From: an uncultured Eubacteriales bacterium
GTDB lineage: Bacteria; Bacillota; Clostridia; Christensenellales; UBA1242
Assembly: GCA_949031345.1 (NCBI GenBank)
Contig: CARNVA010000010.1
Location: forward strand, 1 to 64,000
Length of the DNA: 64,000 nucleotides
Direction: 5' to 3'
Shown here: positions 32,220 to 40,775 of the stretch, piece after piece
Layout of the letters: each line of letters starts with the position of its first letter
How positions within the stretch are numbered: position 1 is the first letter of the stretch
Position numbers and translations under genes: made by a program
Notes under the pieces: generated by a model
The model's database searches: none
What the model saw: the letters and a program-made list of their open reading frames with translations, nothing else
What the model was told of the DNA's origin: nothing

Positions 32220-32266
32220 AAAAGTTTTTAAAAAAAACTTAAAATTTAATATGCTTTACAAAAACT

Positions 32267-32302
32267 AAAAAAGAAGATGGTGAAAAAATTCATCATCTTT
32301 TA
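32267..32302. terminator. Bidirectional terminator between the antiporter and M14 genes
   Basis: AAGATGGTGAA / TTCATCATCTT stem (one G.T pair) with A and T runs at either side. Confidence 0.8.
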
Positions 32303-32311
32303 TATTTTTTT

Positions 32312-33190
32312 TCATGATTTTTCATCATTTTTTATATTTTTTTGATATTTTTCTGCAATTTTTAAGCATTTTGACAGATTTTTAAAGAAATCTTGATTTT
32401 TATAATAAATATATTTCAGCTCGCTTTTTGGAAAAGGATGAGGAAATTTGTCGTCACCAAGCTCTATTGTAAGTGCAGGAATTTTAAGCTTTTTCACGCA
32501 CCAATCTTTAAATCCACCACTGCTTATTTTTTGCGTTGACCTTATATGGTAGCCACTGCTTCTTGCAAAAACCTTGGCAATCTTTCTGTCTCTTCTTCGC
32601 CTTAATCCTGTCTGATGAAAATCGTAATAAACTTCCTCGCCTTTGAGGTGAAAGCTTATTGAAATAAACAAATCCAAATTTTTTGACCATTCAGCCAAAG
32701 CCTGCACTTCGGGCTCACTCATAGCTTTATATCCATAAAAGCCTTGGCTTGACGGAACAGTTTTGTTTGAAAACTTATTATGCCAGTCGGCATCCCAATT
32801 ATTATTCAAATCAACTCCGTTTGCATTTGCCTTAAATAGTGAAAAATCTTCACTTTGATTTATTTCAATAAGTCTTTCTTTATCATTATCACTTAAGTTT
32901 CCACAGCCATTCACACAAAGCTCGACACCATCTGGATTGACAAGCGGAACAAAGGAAATGTTAAAGTCAAGTTTATGTTTATATGCCTCTTTCATAAACA
33001 TGCAAATCAAATCACATGAAAGATGCTCGCGTGCATGCATTCCGCCTGTCACAAGTGCCCATTTAGCACTTGGAGCTGAAATATAATTGACAGCATAAAT
33101 ATCTCTGCCCAAAGCAGACTTGCCAATTATGACTATTTCATAAAAATCTTTTACTTCATCAATAAATGCTTCAAGCTGACTTTGCTGCAT
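32312..33190 (-). CDS. M14-family zinc carboxypeptidase-like peptidase
   Basis: Zinc ligands HAREH (H-x-x-E) and the later SFHLKGEE His are present, with the substrate-binding NPDG and GVDLNNNWDADW and the catalytic Glu in LTIELGD. NNNW in place of the NRNW of pancreatic-type carboxypeptidases is typical of gamma-D-glutamyl-diamino-acid endopeptidases, so a cell-wall peptide substrate is likely. No signal peptide. The start at 33190 is preferred because GGAG lies 6 nt upstream; an ATG at 33202 overlaps that site. The M19 gene ends 23 nt upstream, so the two form an operon. Confidence 0.88.
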   Translation of the reverse strand: MQQSQLEAFIDEVKDFYEIVIIGKSALGRDIYAVNYISAPSAKWALVTGGMHAREHLSCDLICMFMKEAYKHKLDFNISFVPLVNPDGVELCVNGCGNLSDNDKERLIEINQSEDFSLFKANANGVDLNNNWDADWHNKFSNKTVPSSQGFYGYKAMSEPEVQALAEWSKNLDLFISISFHLKGEEVYYDFHQTGLRRRRDRKIAKVFARSSGYHIRSTQKISSGGFKDWCVKKLKIPALTIELGDDKFPHPFPKSELKYIYYKNQDFFKNLSKCLKIAEKYQKNIKNDEKS

Positions 33191-33213
33191 AACACTCTCC
33201 ATTTTTTATTTTC

Positions 33214-34071
33214 TTAATTCTTCTTTGAATGAAGATTTTGAATTGTTCTATTTAAAAACTCTTCAAAATTTTTGTGATAAAGCTTTTCAATTTGTTCTTT
33301 ATTAAAACCCGCATCCATTAAAGCCTGAGTTAAGTTTAAAAAATCGCAATAATTTTCAAGCCCTTTCGGATAATTTTCAATTCCATAAAAGTCAGAGCCT
33401 ATGCCAATGTTGTCAAAACCCCATCGGTTTGCAAAATATTTGAGATTTTCTACTATATCAAAAACACTAAAATCTTTGCCAATCTTCACACACCTATCAA
33501 AGAAAAACAGTCCAATAAAACCATTTGACTTTACAATTGTTTCAACTTGCTTATCTGTCAAGTTGCGCTTTGCGTTTTTAATTCCTCGAAAACCAGTATG
33601 AGAACAATATAAATTATTCTTTACAAGCTTTGACAGTTGATAAAAACTTTGACAGTTTAAGTGGGCAAAATCAATTACTGTTCCCCTTTCTATAAGCATG
33701 TTTGCCACCTTCCAGCCAAGCTTAGTCAACCCACCTCGGCTAGCCGTTCCGCATGCAAGAGGATTTTCTCCATTCCAAGTCAGCGAGCATGAAAAGGGAT
33801 TGATTAAATTTAGAAATTGAAAGGCATTTTCATCAGAAACCCACCAAAGATCTTCTAAATGTAAAAGAAAGTCGCAATTTTCTCTCATAACTTTCGCCTT
33901 CTCTTCAAGCTCATAAAAAATACTTGCCCGGTCACGCTTAGTGCTCCAATATGACGCGCAAATCACTTTCACTCCACTTTCTTTGCACGACTTAATATAG
34001 CTTGGTAAGGCGTCCACTTTAAGCTCAGTCAAAAAGTCATTATGTGTATCACAAATTTCAATCATTTCCAT
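33214..34071 (-). CDS. M19-family dipeptidase
   Basis: Related to renal (membrane) dipeptidase. Family marks in order: DTHND (metal ligands), HLED with the bridging Glu, SLTWNGENPLACG, DFAHL, YCSHTG and GIGSDFYG. At 285 aa it is shorter than most members (about 310-400), and no membrane anchor or signal peptide is seen, so it is probably cytoplasmic. M19 enzymes hydrolyse dipeptides, including ones with D-residues. Together with the neighbouring M14 enzyme it suggests breakdown of peptidoglycan-derived peptides. Confidence 0.9.
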   Translation of the reverse strand: MEMIEICDTHNDFLTELKVDALPSYIKSCKESGVKVICASYWSTKRDRASIFYELEEKAKVMRENCDFLLHLEDLWWVSDENAFQFLNLINPFSCSLTWNGENPLACGTASRGGLTKLGWKVANMLIERGTVIDFAHLNCQSFYQLSKLVKNNLYCSHTGFRGIKNAKRNLTDKQVETIVKSNGFIGLFFFDRCVKIGKDFSVFDIVENLKYFANRWGFDNIGIGSDFYGIENYPKGLENYCDFLNLTQALMDAGFNKEQIEKLYHKNFEEFLNRTIQNLHSKKN

Positions 34072-34187
34072 ATACTTTCTTATGACATGTGAATGATTAG
34101 TGACATGAAAATGATTATATTTAGCATAAATAAATTATCATCAACCTTAAAAATTTAAAATAAAAATAACAATAAGCTTTGACGCTA

Positions 34188-34215
34188 TTGAAAAATAAAA
34201 AATATATGATATAAT
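34188..34215 (+). promoter_or_regulatory. Promoter of the HAD-type nucleotidase gene
   Basis: TTGAAA (34188-34193), 16-nt spacer, TATAAT (34210-34215) with extended TG. The -10 ends only 8 nt before the ATG at 34224. Confidence 0.6.
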
Positions 34216-34223
34216 AAAGAAAG

Positions 34224-34871
34224 ATGAAAAAGAAAATAGCCATTGACCTTGATAAAACTCTGTTTAATTGCAACTCGCTTGTATATTCTTTTTTAAACCA
34301 ATTAAATTTCAACAAAGCAAAAAAACTCAAACATAAAGATATACAAAAAGGCATTTATAAAAGTTCTGCATTAAATAAAGTATTCAAATTATTTAATCCG
34401 AAAAAGTACTATCCTTATAAGGATGCGATTGAAACAATAAATGAGCTTTATGAAAAGGGCTATGAAATTCATCTTGTTTCAAACCGCCCAGAATGGAAAC
34501 CTCTTATTGCAATGACCATTGAAAGCCTTAAACTTCACGGATTAAAATATCACAAACTTATCATGGGTTGCAACAATAAATTGGCCTATGCGGAACAAGA
34601 AAATTTGGACTATTTCATTGACAACGACATCAACCTTTGCTTAAATCTGCTAAATACAGAAAACACTAAACCAATCTATTTCAATTCTTCAAAAAGAAAG
34701 ACTGAATTTAAACTTAAAGCTGCTGGCTTCTATGATTTTTTGGATTGGAAAGAAATAAAGGGCTTTTTGAATAACGATGAGAGCGCATTGCTTCAAAATC
34801 CAAGCTATCACAGACTAAACAGAGATGAATTTGCCTTTTCTGACAGCGACGAAAACAACCTTGAATATTAA
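34224..34871 (+). CDS. HAD-superfamily 5'-nucleotidase-like protein
   Basis: The 215-aa protein has HAD motif I DLDKT (catalytic Asp8 and Asp10), motif II HLVSNRPEWK, and a C-terminal acidic motif DYFIDNDINLC. This layout fits the small 5'(3')-deoxyribonucleotidase-like group. The last 40 residues are an acidic, likely disordered tail ending NNLEY. The -10 box is so close that the mRNA may have almost no 5' untranslated region. Confidence 0.8.
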   Translation: MKKKIAIDLDKTLFNCNSLVYSFLNQLNFNKAKKLKHKDIQKGIYKSSALNKVFKLFNPKKYYPYKDAIETINELYEKGYEIHLVSNRPEWKPLIAMTIESLKLHGLKYHKLIMGCNNKLAYAEQENLDYFIDNDINLCLNLLNTENTKPIYFNSSKRKTEFKLKAAGFYDFLDWKEIKGFLNNDESALLQNPSYHRLNRDEFAFSDSDENNLEY

Positions 34872-34879
34872 ATAACATG

Positions 34880-34913
34880 AAAAAAAGACACTTTTAAAAG
34901 TGTCTTTTGTTAT
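34880..34913. terminator. Bidirectional terminator between convergent nucleotidase genes
   Basis: AAAAGACACTTTT / AAAAGTGTCTTTT palindrome with A and T runs. Confidence 0.85.
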
Positions 34914-34915
34914 TT

Positions 34916-35494
34916 TTAATAGTCTTCATGCTCATCCTCAAGCTTGTCATCATCGATCTGCTTGCAATAATCTTTTATATAGTCTTCATAGTCTTGAATA
35001 AGCGTTTTAGAAAAACTATAAAACTCATCAAAGACCTCATCATTATCTTGCTTTATTTGCGAATAAATCTTGCTTTGCAGCACCGCATCAAGTTTGTCCA
35101 TTTGTTTGACAAATCTTGCTTCTGGAGTCTTGCCCTCTTCAAACTCTTTCCAAAGGGTTAATATATCCGGCATATTGCATTCTTTTGATAGACGCTTAAT
35201 ACAATTCAGCTCGCCTTCATACTTTTCCTGTTTGCTTATTTTATCAAAAGGTGTATGATCTCCAAAATCAATTTCGCAAAGCTCATGATAAAGCACCATT
35301 TTTAATACCTTAAGCTGATTAAGCGGCAACTTATGCTTCTCCATTATTTCAAGCGCAAGAAGAGCCATAGAAAAACTATGCTCGGCATCACTTTCAACTC
35401 TTCCCCCTTCTTTTTGAGAGGATACCCCTCTCATAAGCCAGCCCTTTCGCAATAAAGTCTTAAGTTTAAAAATTTCCAAATATAAACTGCTCAT
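34916..35494 (-). CDS. HD-domain 5'-deoxynucleotidase-like protein (YfbR/HDDC2 type)
   Basis: The 192-aa protein has the HD-domain pattern of deoxynucleoside-5'-monophosphatases: ESDAEHSFSMALLA (His), YHELCEIDFGDHTPFD (the H..D pair) and KQMDKLDAVLQ (last Asp). Such enzymes remove phosphate from dNMPs. The C-terminal 25 residues are acidic (QIDDDKLEDEHEDY). It converges with the HAD-type nucleotidase. AGGTGG and a promoter TTTACT-17-TATAAT (35538-35510) precede it. Confidence 0.85.
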   Translation of the reverse strand: MSSLYLEIFKLKTLLRKGWLMRGVSSQKEGGRVESDAEHSFSMALLALEIMEKHKLPLNQLKVLKMVLYHELCEIDFGDHTPFDKISKQEKYEGELNCIKRLSKECNMPDILTLWKEFEEGKTPEARFVKQMDKLDAVLQSKIYSQIKQDNDEVFDEFYSFSKTLIQDYEDYIKDYCKQIDDDKLEDEHEDY

Positions 35495-35509
35495 ATTCCA
35501 CCTAACATT

Positions 35510-35538
35510 ATTATAACATATATTAAAATTTAAGTAAA
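35510..35538 (-). promoter_or_regulatory. Promoter of the HD-domain gene
   Basis: TTTACT (35538-35533), 17-nt spacer, TATAAT (35515-35510) with extended TG. Confidence 0.55.
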
Positions 35539-35683
35539 GTAACAGTTATAAATAAAAATTTCTTTCAGCAAGCACGAATCATATTTTCAATCTTCTATTT
35601 TGCTTTAATAAGAAATCTTACTGTATAAGACTTTGGCTGAACAGTGCCTGAATTTCCAAATGGACAGCTTACTGTTTTTACAT

Positions 35684-35720
35684 AAAAAAAGGATTGAATT
35701 TAATCAATCCTCATTTTTTT
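35684..35720 (-). terminator. Terminator overlapping the stop of the 167-aa gene
   Basis: AGGATTGA / TCAATCCT 8-bp stem with a T-run on the minus strand; the stop codon at 35704-35706 lies in the stem. Confidence 0.85.
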
Positions 35721-36207
35721 GAGTCACTTCATTTGTATTATTCTCTTCATTCTCTCCTGCTTGAGCAGTCTCTTCCTTTGTCTTTTCGTCAGTAGGTATA
35801 GTTTTCTCTGCCTCTGGTTTTTTCAAAGACTTGTCCTTTTTCTTTTTATCCGTCTTTTCCTCTTTATTGCCCTTGTCAAATTTAAAAGTCTCTTTTACTC
35901 CATTTTTGAAATTGTCAATTGAAGTCTTGTCTTTTGGAAGCAAAGCATCACCAATTCTTGCAAGCACCGAGCCCGCAACAATCATAACAAGAAATGGAAC
36001 AGCCACCATCCAAGCGATGAAGGCGTCATCTGTTTTAAATTTAAAGAAAAGCACCATAAATGTTATAAATGAAGCTAAAAAGCCTGCAAGTCCAAATGCG
36101 ATTAAAAGGCCACCAGACAGTTGAAAAGCAAACTTAACTCTTTTTGCACTTTTTTCATTTCCGCTGGCAATAATTTTATCATTGATTTTTTTAATATAAT
36201 TTTCCAT
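35704..36207 (-). CDS. Two-helix membrane protein with disordered charged tail
   Basis: The 167-aa protein has two hydrophobic segments (about residues 27-55 and 64-85) close together, then an 80-residue tail made almost only of Lys, Glu, Asp, Thr and Asn. No family is recognised. It resembles the other small membrane proteins here in plan (helices plus charged tail) but not in sequence. Confidence 0.7.
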   Translation of the reverse strand: MENYIKKINDKIIASGNEKSAKRVKFAFQLSGGLLIAFGLAGFLASFITFMVLFFKFKTDDAFIAWMVAVPFLVMIVAGSVLARIGDALLPKDKTSIDNFKNGVKETFKFDKGNKEEKTDKKKKDKSLKKPEAEKTIPTDEKTKEETAQAGENEENNTNEVTQKNED

Positions 36208-36543
36208 AAATCCTCTTCAGTTTTAATTCAATAGCAATATAAATATAACATATACTTTATGTATTTTCAATAATATTAACAAAATTTTTCAAAAAAGAGG
36301 AAAAAGCCTTGCAAAAATCATGAAAATAATATAAAATGACTACGCTAGTTTATTTCAAAAAACTCAAATTTTTTATAATCAAAATTTGGCTAGCAAACAA
36401 AAATTCAAAGCGGATGTAAAGAGACAAGCTCATTAAAAATAATAATTTTTAGGGCGCAAAAAGCAAATAGCTGAAATTTGTGGCATAGAGCTTCAAATAA
36501 TAAGTCAAATAGTCTAAAAGCTGACATTATATTTTTTAGATAT
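36208..36543. other. Intergenic region before tRNA-Leu
   Basis: AT-rich; I see no gene, repeat or convincing promoter. A promoter for the tRNA must lie in its right-hand part, but only weak matches are present. Confidence 0.6.
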
Positions 36544-36625
36544 GCGGATATGGCGGAATGGCAGACGCGCTGGATTTAGGTTCCAGTCCGAAAGGGTGCA
36601 GGTTCAACTCCTGTTATCCGCACCA
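36544..36625 (+). tRNA. tRNA-Leu (TAG), CCA encoded
   Basis: The acceptor arm GCGGATA pairs with TATCCGC, followed by A and CCA. The anticodon stem CTGGA / TCCAG encloses TTTAGGT, giving anticodon TAG, which reads CTN leucine codons. A class-II variable arm (TCCGAAAGGGT) and the T arm GCAGG-TTCAACT-CCTGT are all present. Confidence 0.96.
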
Positions 36626-36715
36626 AAAATAAACTAAATTGAAACACAGAAAACAGCTTTGACAGGTAATTTAAATCGCAAATATTTTAATATTTTGAAT
36701 TAAAAAGTAATGATT

Positions 36716-36874
36716 ATGAAAAATTATGAGATTTTATCAGATTATTGCAAAATATTATGGTGCGAAGGTTTAAATATAACAATTCAAAAATATACGCAAG
36801 TAAGTGGTTTTATGTTCAATGATAAAAATCAATTATTGATTGTAAGAAACGAAGATACCTTGGACAATTATTAA
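36716..36874 (+). CDS. Possible small ORF, 52 aa
   Basis: Starts MKNYEILSDYCKILWCEGLN and ends EDTLDNY, 36 nt before the DUF2461 gene. The composition is protein-like, but no ribosome binding site precedes the ATG and no family is recognised. An in-frame ATG two codons earlier is an alternative. Might be a genuine small gene or a fragment. Confidence 0.35.
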   Translation: MKNYEILSDYCKILWCEGLNITIQKYTQVSGFMFNDKNQLLIVRNEDTLDNY

Positions 36875-36910
36875 AAAGCAATTATCAATTTAACAAAAAA
36901 AGGAGAAAAT

Positions 36911-37594
36911 ATGAACAACAAAATTATTTTAAGTTATCTTTCTGACCTTGCTGCAAACAACAATCGCGAATGGTATCACGAGCATAAAAAGGAGAACAAA
37001 GAAGCTGTTTTGCAATTTGAAAACCTTATTCAAGAAATCATTGACGGAATTGGCGAATTTGACCAAAGTGTTTTGCACAATATTCCAAAAGAGCTTACTT
37101 TCAAACTAGTGCGTGACACAAGGTTTAGTCATGATAAATCACCCTACAATCCAGCTTTCAGAGCCCATATTTCCTCTCAGGGAAAGTTGCCTATCCCAGT
37201 CGGCTATTATTTGATGATTAAGCCGAATGGCAATTCTTTCTTAGGTGGTGGACTTTTTGCAGACATGTTTTCAAATGCTACAAACATGGTACGTGATTAT
37301 ATTTCAACTCATTCTGAGGAATGGAACAAAATAATAAATGCAGAAGACTTTAAAAAATATTTTACGGTAAAAGGCACTGCTTTAAAAAATGTTCCCGCAG
37401 GATATGACAAAGAGCATCCTCAAGCAGAATATTTGAAATACAAATCATGGTATTTAGAATATTTTATCTCTGACGAAGAGGTTTGCGACTGCCAATATTT
37501 CATTCAAAAAGCGGTTGAAATTTTCAAAGCTATGAAACCATTCAACGACTTTTTAAACAGAGCTTTAAAAGAATTTGAAATGCCATCAAGGTAA
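36911..37594 (+). CDS. DUF2461-family protein
   Basis: The 227-aa protein matches the conserved bacterial family DUF2461 / TIGR02453. It has LAANNNREWYHEHK at the start, FKLVRDTRFSHDKSPYNPAF in the centre, GYYLMIKPNGNSFLGGG and a C-terminal KSWYLEYF. No biochemical function is established for this family. AAAGGAG precedes the ATG. Likely single gene with a terminator behind. Confidence 0.92.
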   Translation: MNNKIILSYLSDLAANNNREWYHEHKKENKEAVLQFENLIQEIIDGIGEFDQSVLHNIPKELTFKLVRDTRFSHDKSPYNPAFRAHISSQGKLPIPVGYYLMIKPNGNSFLGGGLFADMFSNATNMVRDYISTHSEEWNKIINAEDFKKYFTVKGTALKNVPAGYDKEHPQAEYLKYKSWYLEYFISDEEVCDCQYFIQKAVEIFKAMKPFNDFLNRALKEFEMPSR

Positions 37595-37666
37595 GCCTTT
37601 CAAATTTGCTTTAAATATATTCATCCCAAGCGGCTGGCCATAATCAAAATAAATCAATTTAAACAC

Positions 37667-37707
37667 AAAAAAAACACAGCTTAAAGGCTTTTCTTGCTGT
37701 GTTTTTG
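37667..37707. terminator. Bidirectional terminator between DUF2461 and ktrA genes
   Basis: AAAAACACAGC / GCTGTGTTTTT 11-bp stem with A and T runs, between convergent genes. Confidence 0.85.
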
Positions 37708-37711
37708 TTTT

Positions 37712-38443
37712 TTAATTTATTCCGAGTGCATCACCGATAACATTTTTAATATCAATCGACTCCGCCACCTTTCCCGAAAGTGAGTCAATTGCCGATTGTT
37801 GTCCACCAATTATCAGTCTATCCCCCGCCTCTAAAACAGTCTCTGCATCAGGTGTAATAACTTCGTTTCCTCTCTTTATATAAATGATTGAAACTTTTGC
37901 TTTCTTTCTTACATTAAGCTCGCCAATTGTCTTTTCTGCCCAGCTTTCAGGCATGGCAATTTCCACAATGTTTACATCATGAGAAAGGTCAAGAAGTCTG
38001 TTTACGCTTGGCTCGTCTAGTATGCTTGCAATTTTCTTGCCCATATAGACTTCTGGGAAAATTACTATATTAGCCCCCACCTCTTCAAGAATTATCTTTT
38101 GCTGTTCGCTTTGCGCTTTGGCAACTATGAAGCCAATTCCAAGTTGCTTACAGAAGGAAGTGATAAGCACGCTTGATTCAAAACTTTCGCCTATAGCAAC
38201 AATAGCACAATCAAAATTTTGTGCACCCAATGATTTAAGCACTTCAATGCTTGAGCAATCTGCAGCAACTGCGCTTGAGACTACATTTTCCACTTCCTTT
38301 AAATTTTTCGCCTCTTTATCTACTGCCAATACTTGATGGCCAAGTTGAGCAAGAGTGGTCGCTGCCGTTATGCCAAACCTTCCAAGACCGATAACCAAAA
38401 AGTCATTCATACCTTTTGCAATTTTGATTTCTTTGCTTTCCAT
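37712..38443 (-). CDS. ktrA: KtrA/TrkA-type potassium uptake regulator
   Basis: A cytoplasmic RCK gating ring subunit. The N-terminal Rossmann fold has VIGLGRFG near residue 15 and the Asp of AVDKE at the end of strand 2. The C-terminal TrkA-C domain (about 160-235) includes GDRLIIGGQ. It binds nucleotides and controls the KtrB channel. The start at 38443 is chosen because GGAG lies 6 nt upstream; a TTG 21 nt earlier would overlap ktrB. It follows ktrB by 10 nt. Confidence 0.93.
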   Translation of the reverse strand: MESKEIKIAKGMNDFLVIGLGRFGITAATTLAQLGHQVLAVDKEAKNLKEVENVVSSAVAADCSSIEVLKSLGAQNFDCAIVAIGESFESSVLITSFCKQLGIGFIVAKAQSEQQKIILEEVGANIVIFPEVYMGKKIASILDEPSVNRLLDLSHDVNIVEIAMPESWAEKTIGELNVRKKAKVSIIYIKRGNEVITPDAETVLEAGDRLIIGGQQSAIDSLSGKVAESIDIKNVIGDALGIN

Positions 38444-38453
38444 TTTTATCTCC

Positions 38454-39809
38454 TTATCCCACAATTATTTTTGAATCTGGATATTCAATTTCTATATTAT
38501 TATTTTTTCTTCCCAGCAGAACGGCGAATGTCAAAAGTCCCACCCTGCCTAAAAACATTAGAACACACAAAACCAGTTTGCTTCCAACAGTCAACAGTGG
38601 CGTTATACCAAGCGTAAGCCCAGTTGTGCAAATGGCAGAAACTACCTCAAAAATCACTTCAGTAAGAGAAAAAGCGTTTCCTTCAATTGCAATTAAAAGG
38701 CAGCAACCAACCATGATTGTTGAAAGCATGATCAAAAACAATTTTAAACATTTATGTAAAGTATTGCTTGAAATTGTCCTTTTCCCAAATACGATCCCGC
38801 CATTTTTGTTTGGCATTTTAAACATATAAAGAATTAGAATAAGCATTGTTGTCGTTTTAAGACCACCAGCAGTTGAAACAGGGCTTCCGCCAATAAACAT
38901 AAGCAGTGTTGTAAGTGCCTTGCTTGGAGCGGTCAGTGCCGCCTGATTTATCGCACTAAAACCCGCCGTTCGCGGAGTTACACTCTGAAACAAGCCATTT
39001 ACAATCTTTTGTCCAACGCTCATGTTGCCGATTGTCAATGGATTGTTCCACTCAAAAATCATAAACAATATTGCACTTCCAAACACAAGTACGCCAGTTA
39101 TACTTAAAACCAACACGCTGTGAAAGGAAAGCCTTCTTTTTTCCTTTGGTTTTCTTTTTCTTATTATATCATAAATTACTACAAAGCCCACACTGCCCAC
39201 GATAATCAAACATATCACTGGCAAAAGTACCAATACATTTTGTGAAAAGACGCTCATACCTGCAAACAAGTTTTCTTTCGAGCCAAACAAGTCCATTCCA
39301 GAATTGCAAAAGGCAGATATTGAAAGAAACAATGCTTTGAAGCAACCATCCCAAAAGCCATATTTTATTGCAAGCGAAGGTAGAAGGCATACAAAGCCAA
39401 TAAATTCTGCAATAAGGGTGATTAAAACAATTTTGATAAGCTCTTTTACAACGCCTTGATTGTCATCTTTGTTTAGGCTTTCTTTGATTGTCAATCTTTG
39501 CTCAAAAGACAACTTCTTGCCAAACACCATAAAAATCATAGATGAAATAGTCACAAAACCAAGTCCGCCAATTTGGATGAGCAGCATAACTATTATCTTC
39601 CCAAAAAGAGAAAAATGAACAGCCAAGTCCACTGTTGTAAGCCCTGTAACACAAACGGCACTGGTGCTTACAAAAAATGAGTCCACAAATGAAAACCATT
39701 TTCCATCAGCAGAAGAAATTGGTAAACATAGAAAAAATGTGCCTATCAAGATTACAATCAAAAAGCTTAAAATAATTTTAAGTGCCACTGGCGGCTTAAA
39801 TTTTTTCAT
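38454..39809 (-). CDS. ktrB: KtrB/TrkH-type potassium transporter
   Basis: 451-aa membrane protein of the Trk/Ktr/HKT superfamily with four M1-P-M2 repeats. The selectivity-filter segments are SAVCVTGLTTVD, SAFCNSGMDLFG, SVTPRTAGFS and SAICTTGLTLGI; each has the conserved Gly, except that the first and last are VTG and TTG. It imports K+ coupled to Na+ or the membrane potential, gated by KtrA. A good promoter ends only 8 nt before the ATG and no ribosome binding site is visible, so the mRNA may be leaderless. Confidence 0.95.
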   Translation of the reverse strand: MKKFKPPVALKIILSFLIVILIGTFFLCLPISSADGKWFSFVDSFFVSTSAVCVTGLTTVDLAVHFSLFGKIIVMLLIQIGGLGFVTISSMIFMVFGKKLSFEQRLTIKESLNKDDNQGVVKELIKIVLITLIAEFIGFVCLLPSLAIKYGFWDGCFKALFLSISAFCNSGMDLFGSKENLFAGMSVFSQNVLVLLPVICLIIVGSVGFVVIYDIIRKRKPKEKRRLSFHSVLVLSITGVLVFGSAILFMIFEWNNPLTIGNMSVGQKIVNGLFQSVTPRTAGFSAINQAALTAPSKALTTLLMFIGGSPVSTAGGLKTTTMLILILYMFKMPNKNGGIVFGKRTISSNTLHKCLKLFLIMLSTIMVGCCLLIAIEGNAFSLTEVIFEVVSAICTTGLTLGITPLLTVGSKLVLCVLMFLGRVGLLTFAVLLGRKNNNIEIEYPDSKIIVG

Positions 39810-39817
39810 ACTTTGAT

Positions 39818-39846
39818 ATTATAACATATATAGAAAATTATTACAA
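39818..39846 (-). promoter_or_regulatory. Promoter of ktrBA
   Basis: TTGTAA (39846-39841), 17-nt spacer, TATAAT (39823-39818) with extended TG. Transcription would begin within about 3 nt of the ATG. Confidence 0.65.
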
Positions 39847-40008
39847 ATTTTTTTTGATATGGTGCAGTTAAATTTCCTCCAATTTGATTGTTTGTTTAAT
39901 CACCTTATTGCTTAAACAATTTCTGCTGCATATTAAAAGCACTTTCATTAAATATTCTAAACTGCCATATCCAAAAGCTTTTAAAAATCAAAAACTGCTT
40001 TGAAGCCC

Positions 40009-40035
40009 TTGACAAAAGCTTAATAAAAATATAAT
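40009..40035 (+). promoter_or_regulatory. Promoter of the SH3-like protein gene
   Basis: TTGACA (40009-40014), 15-nt spacer, TATAAT (40030-40035), ending 9 nt before the ATG. Confidence 0.55.
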
Positions 40036-40044
40036 AATTGAAAT

Positions 40045-40707
40045 ATGAAAAAAATACTGGCTCTTATATTGACAATAATGTTTTTAGCACTTCCGCTTTC
40101 TTGCGGCGCCTTTTTGTCATCAGCTTCAAGTTTTAATCTTGAAATAGGAAAGGAGGCACAAATAATTTCTTCCAAATGTGACCTCTATCTTCAGCCAAGT
40201 TTTGCTTCAGAAAAATTGAAAGATGGCGAAACTGTTGTTTCATTCAAACATGGGGCAATTGTGCTTGTCAAAGAGCTTAGTGAGGACTTCGCCCTTATCG
40301 AAAAGGATGAAATAGAGGGCTGGGCTTACAAATATTATCTCACGCAAAACACCTCTCAAGATGTTTATCCCGTTTTCAATGGAAAAATTCGCAACAACAC
40401 AAGCATTTATGACCTTGAAATGAAAGATACCGGCTTAATTGCCAAAAAAGACACTCGAATTTTCATTTACAGTGGTTTTAATGAAAAGAAACAATACACC
40501 CCTGTTCAGCTTGTGCTTGAAGATGGCTCGCTCTATAATGGTTATATCAAAACTGCAGACATCAAGCCCGACGGAATAAGCAGTCTTTTAATTATTGGAA
40601 TTTCAATCATAGCAGCTGCAGTGACGATAATACTTTCGCTTGTGTTTATTCAGAAGAAAAACAAAAAGAAGAAAGGGTTGTTTCGAAAAAAGAAAAATTC
40701 AACTTAA
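40045..40707 (+). CDS. Membrane-anchored secreted SH3-like protein
   Basis: The 220-aa protein has an N-terminal signal peptide (MKKILALILTIMFLALPLSC), an extracellular part and a C-terminal helix (about 178-200) followed by a Lys-rich cytoplasmic end. Residues about 38-98 look like a bacterial SH3 domain (CDLYLQPSFASEKLKDGE and IEGWAYKYYL). A second similar beta domain follows. A peptide or cell-wall binding role is plausible. The cysteine at 20 could be lipidated but the lipobox is poor. No ribosome binding site is visible. Confidence 0.75.
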   Translation: MKKILALILTIMFLALPLSCGAFLSSASSFNLEIGKEAQIISSKCDLYLQPSFASEKLKDGETVVSFKHGAIVLVKELSEDFALIEKDEIEGWAYKYYLTQNTSQDVYPVFNGKIRNNTSIYDLEMKDTGLIAKKDTRIFIYSGFNEKKQYTPVQLVLEDGSLYNGYIKTADIKPDGISSLLIIGISIIAAAVTIILSLVFIQKKNKKKKGLFRKKKNST

Positions 40708-40775
40708 AAAAAATGTCAGTCAACATTGAAATAGTCTCCTCATCGCTTGTAAAATAGGCATGAAGGAGATTTTTT

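Noticed and set aside
38444..38464. Longer ktrA start at 38464
   Set aside because: That start is a TTG overlapping ktrB; the ATG at 38443 has a well-spaced GGAG.
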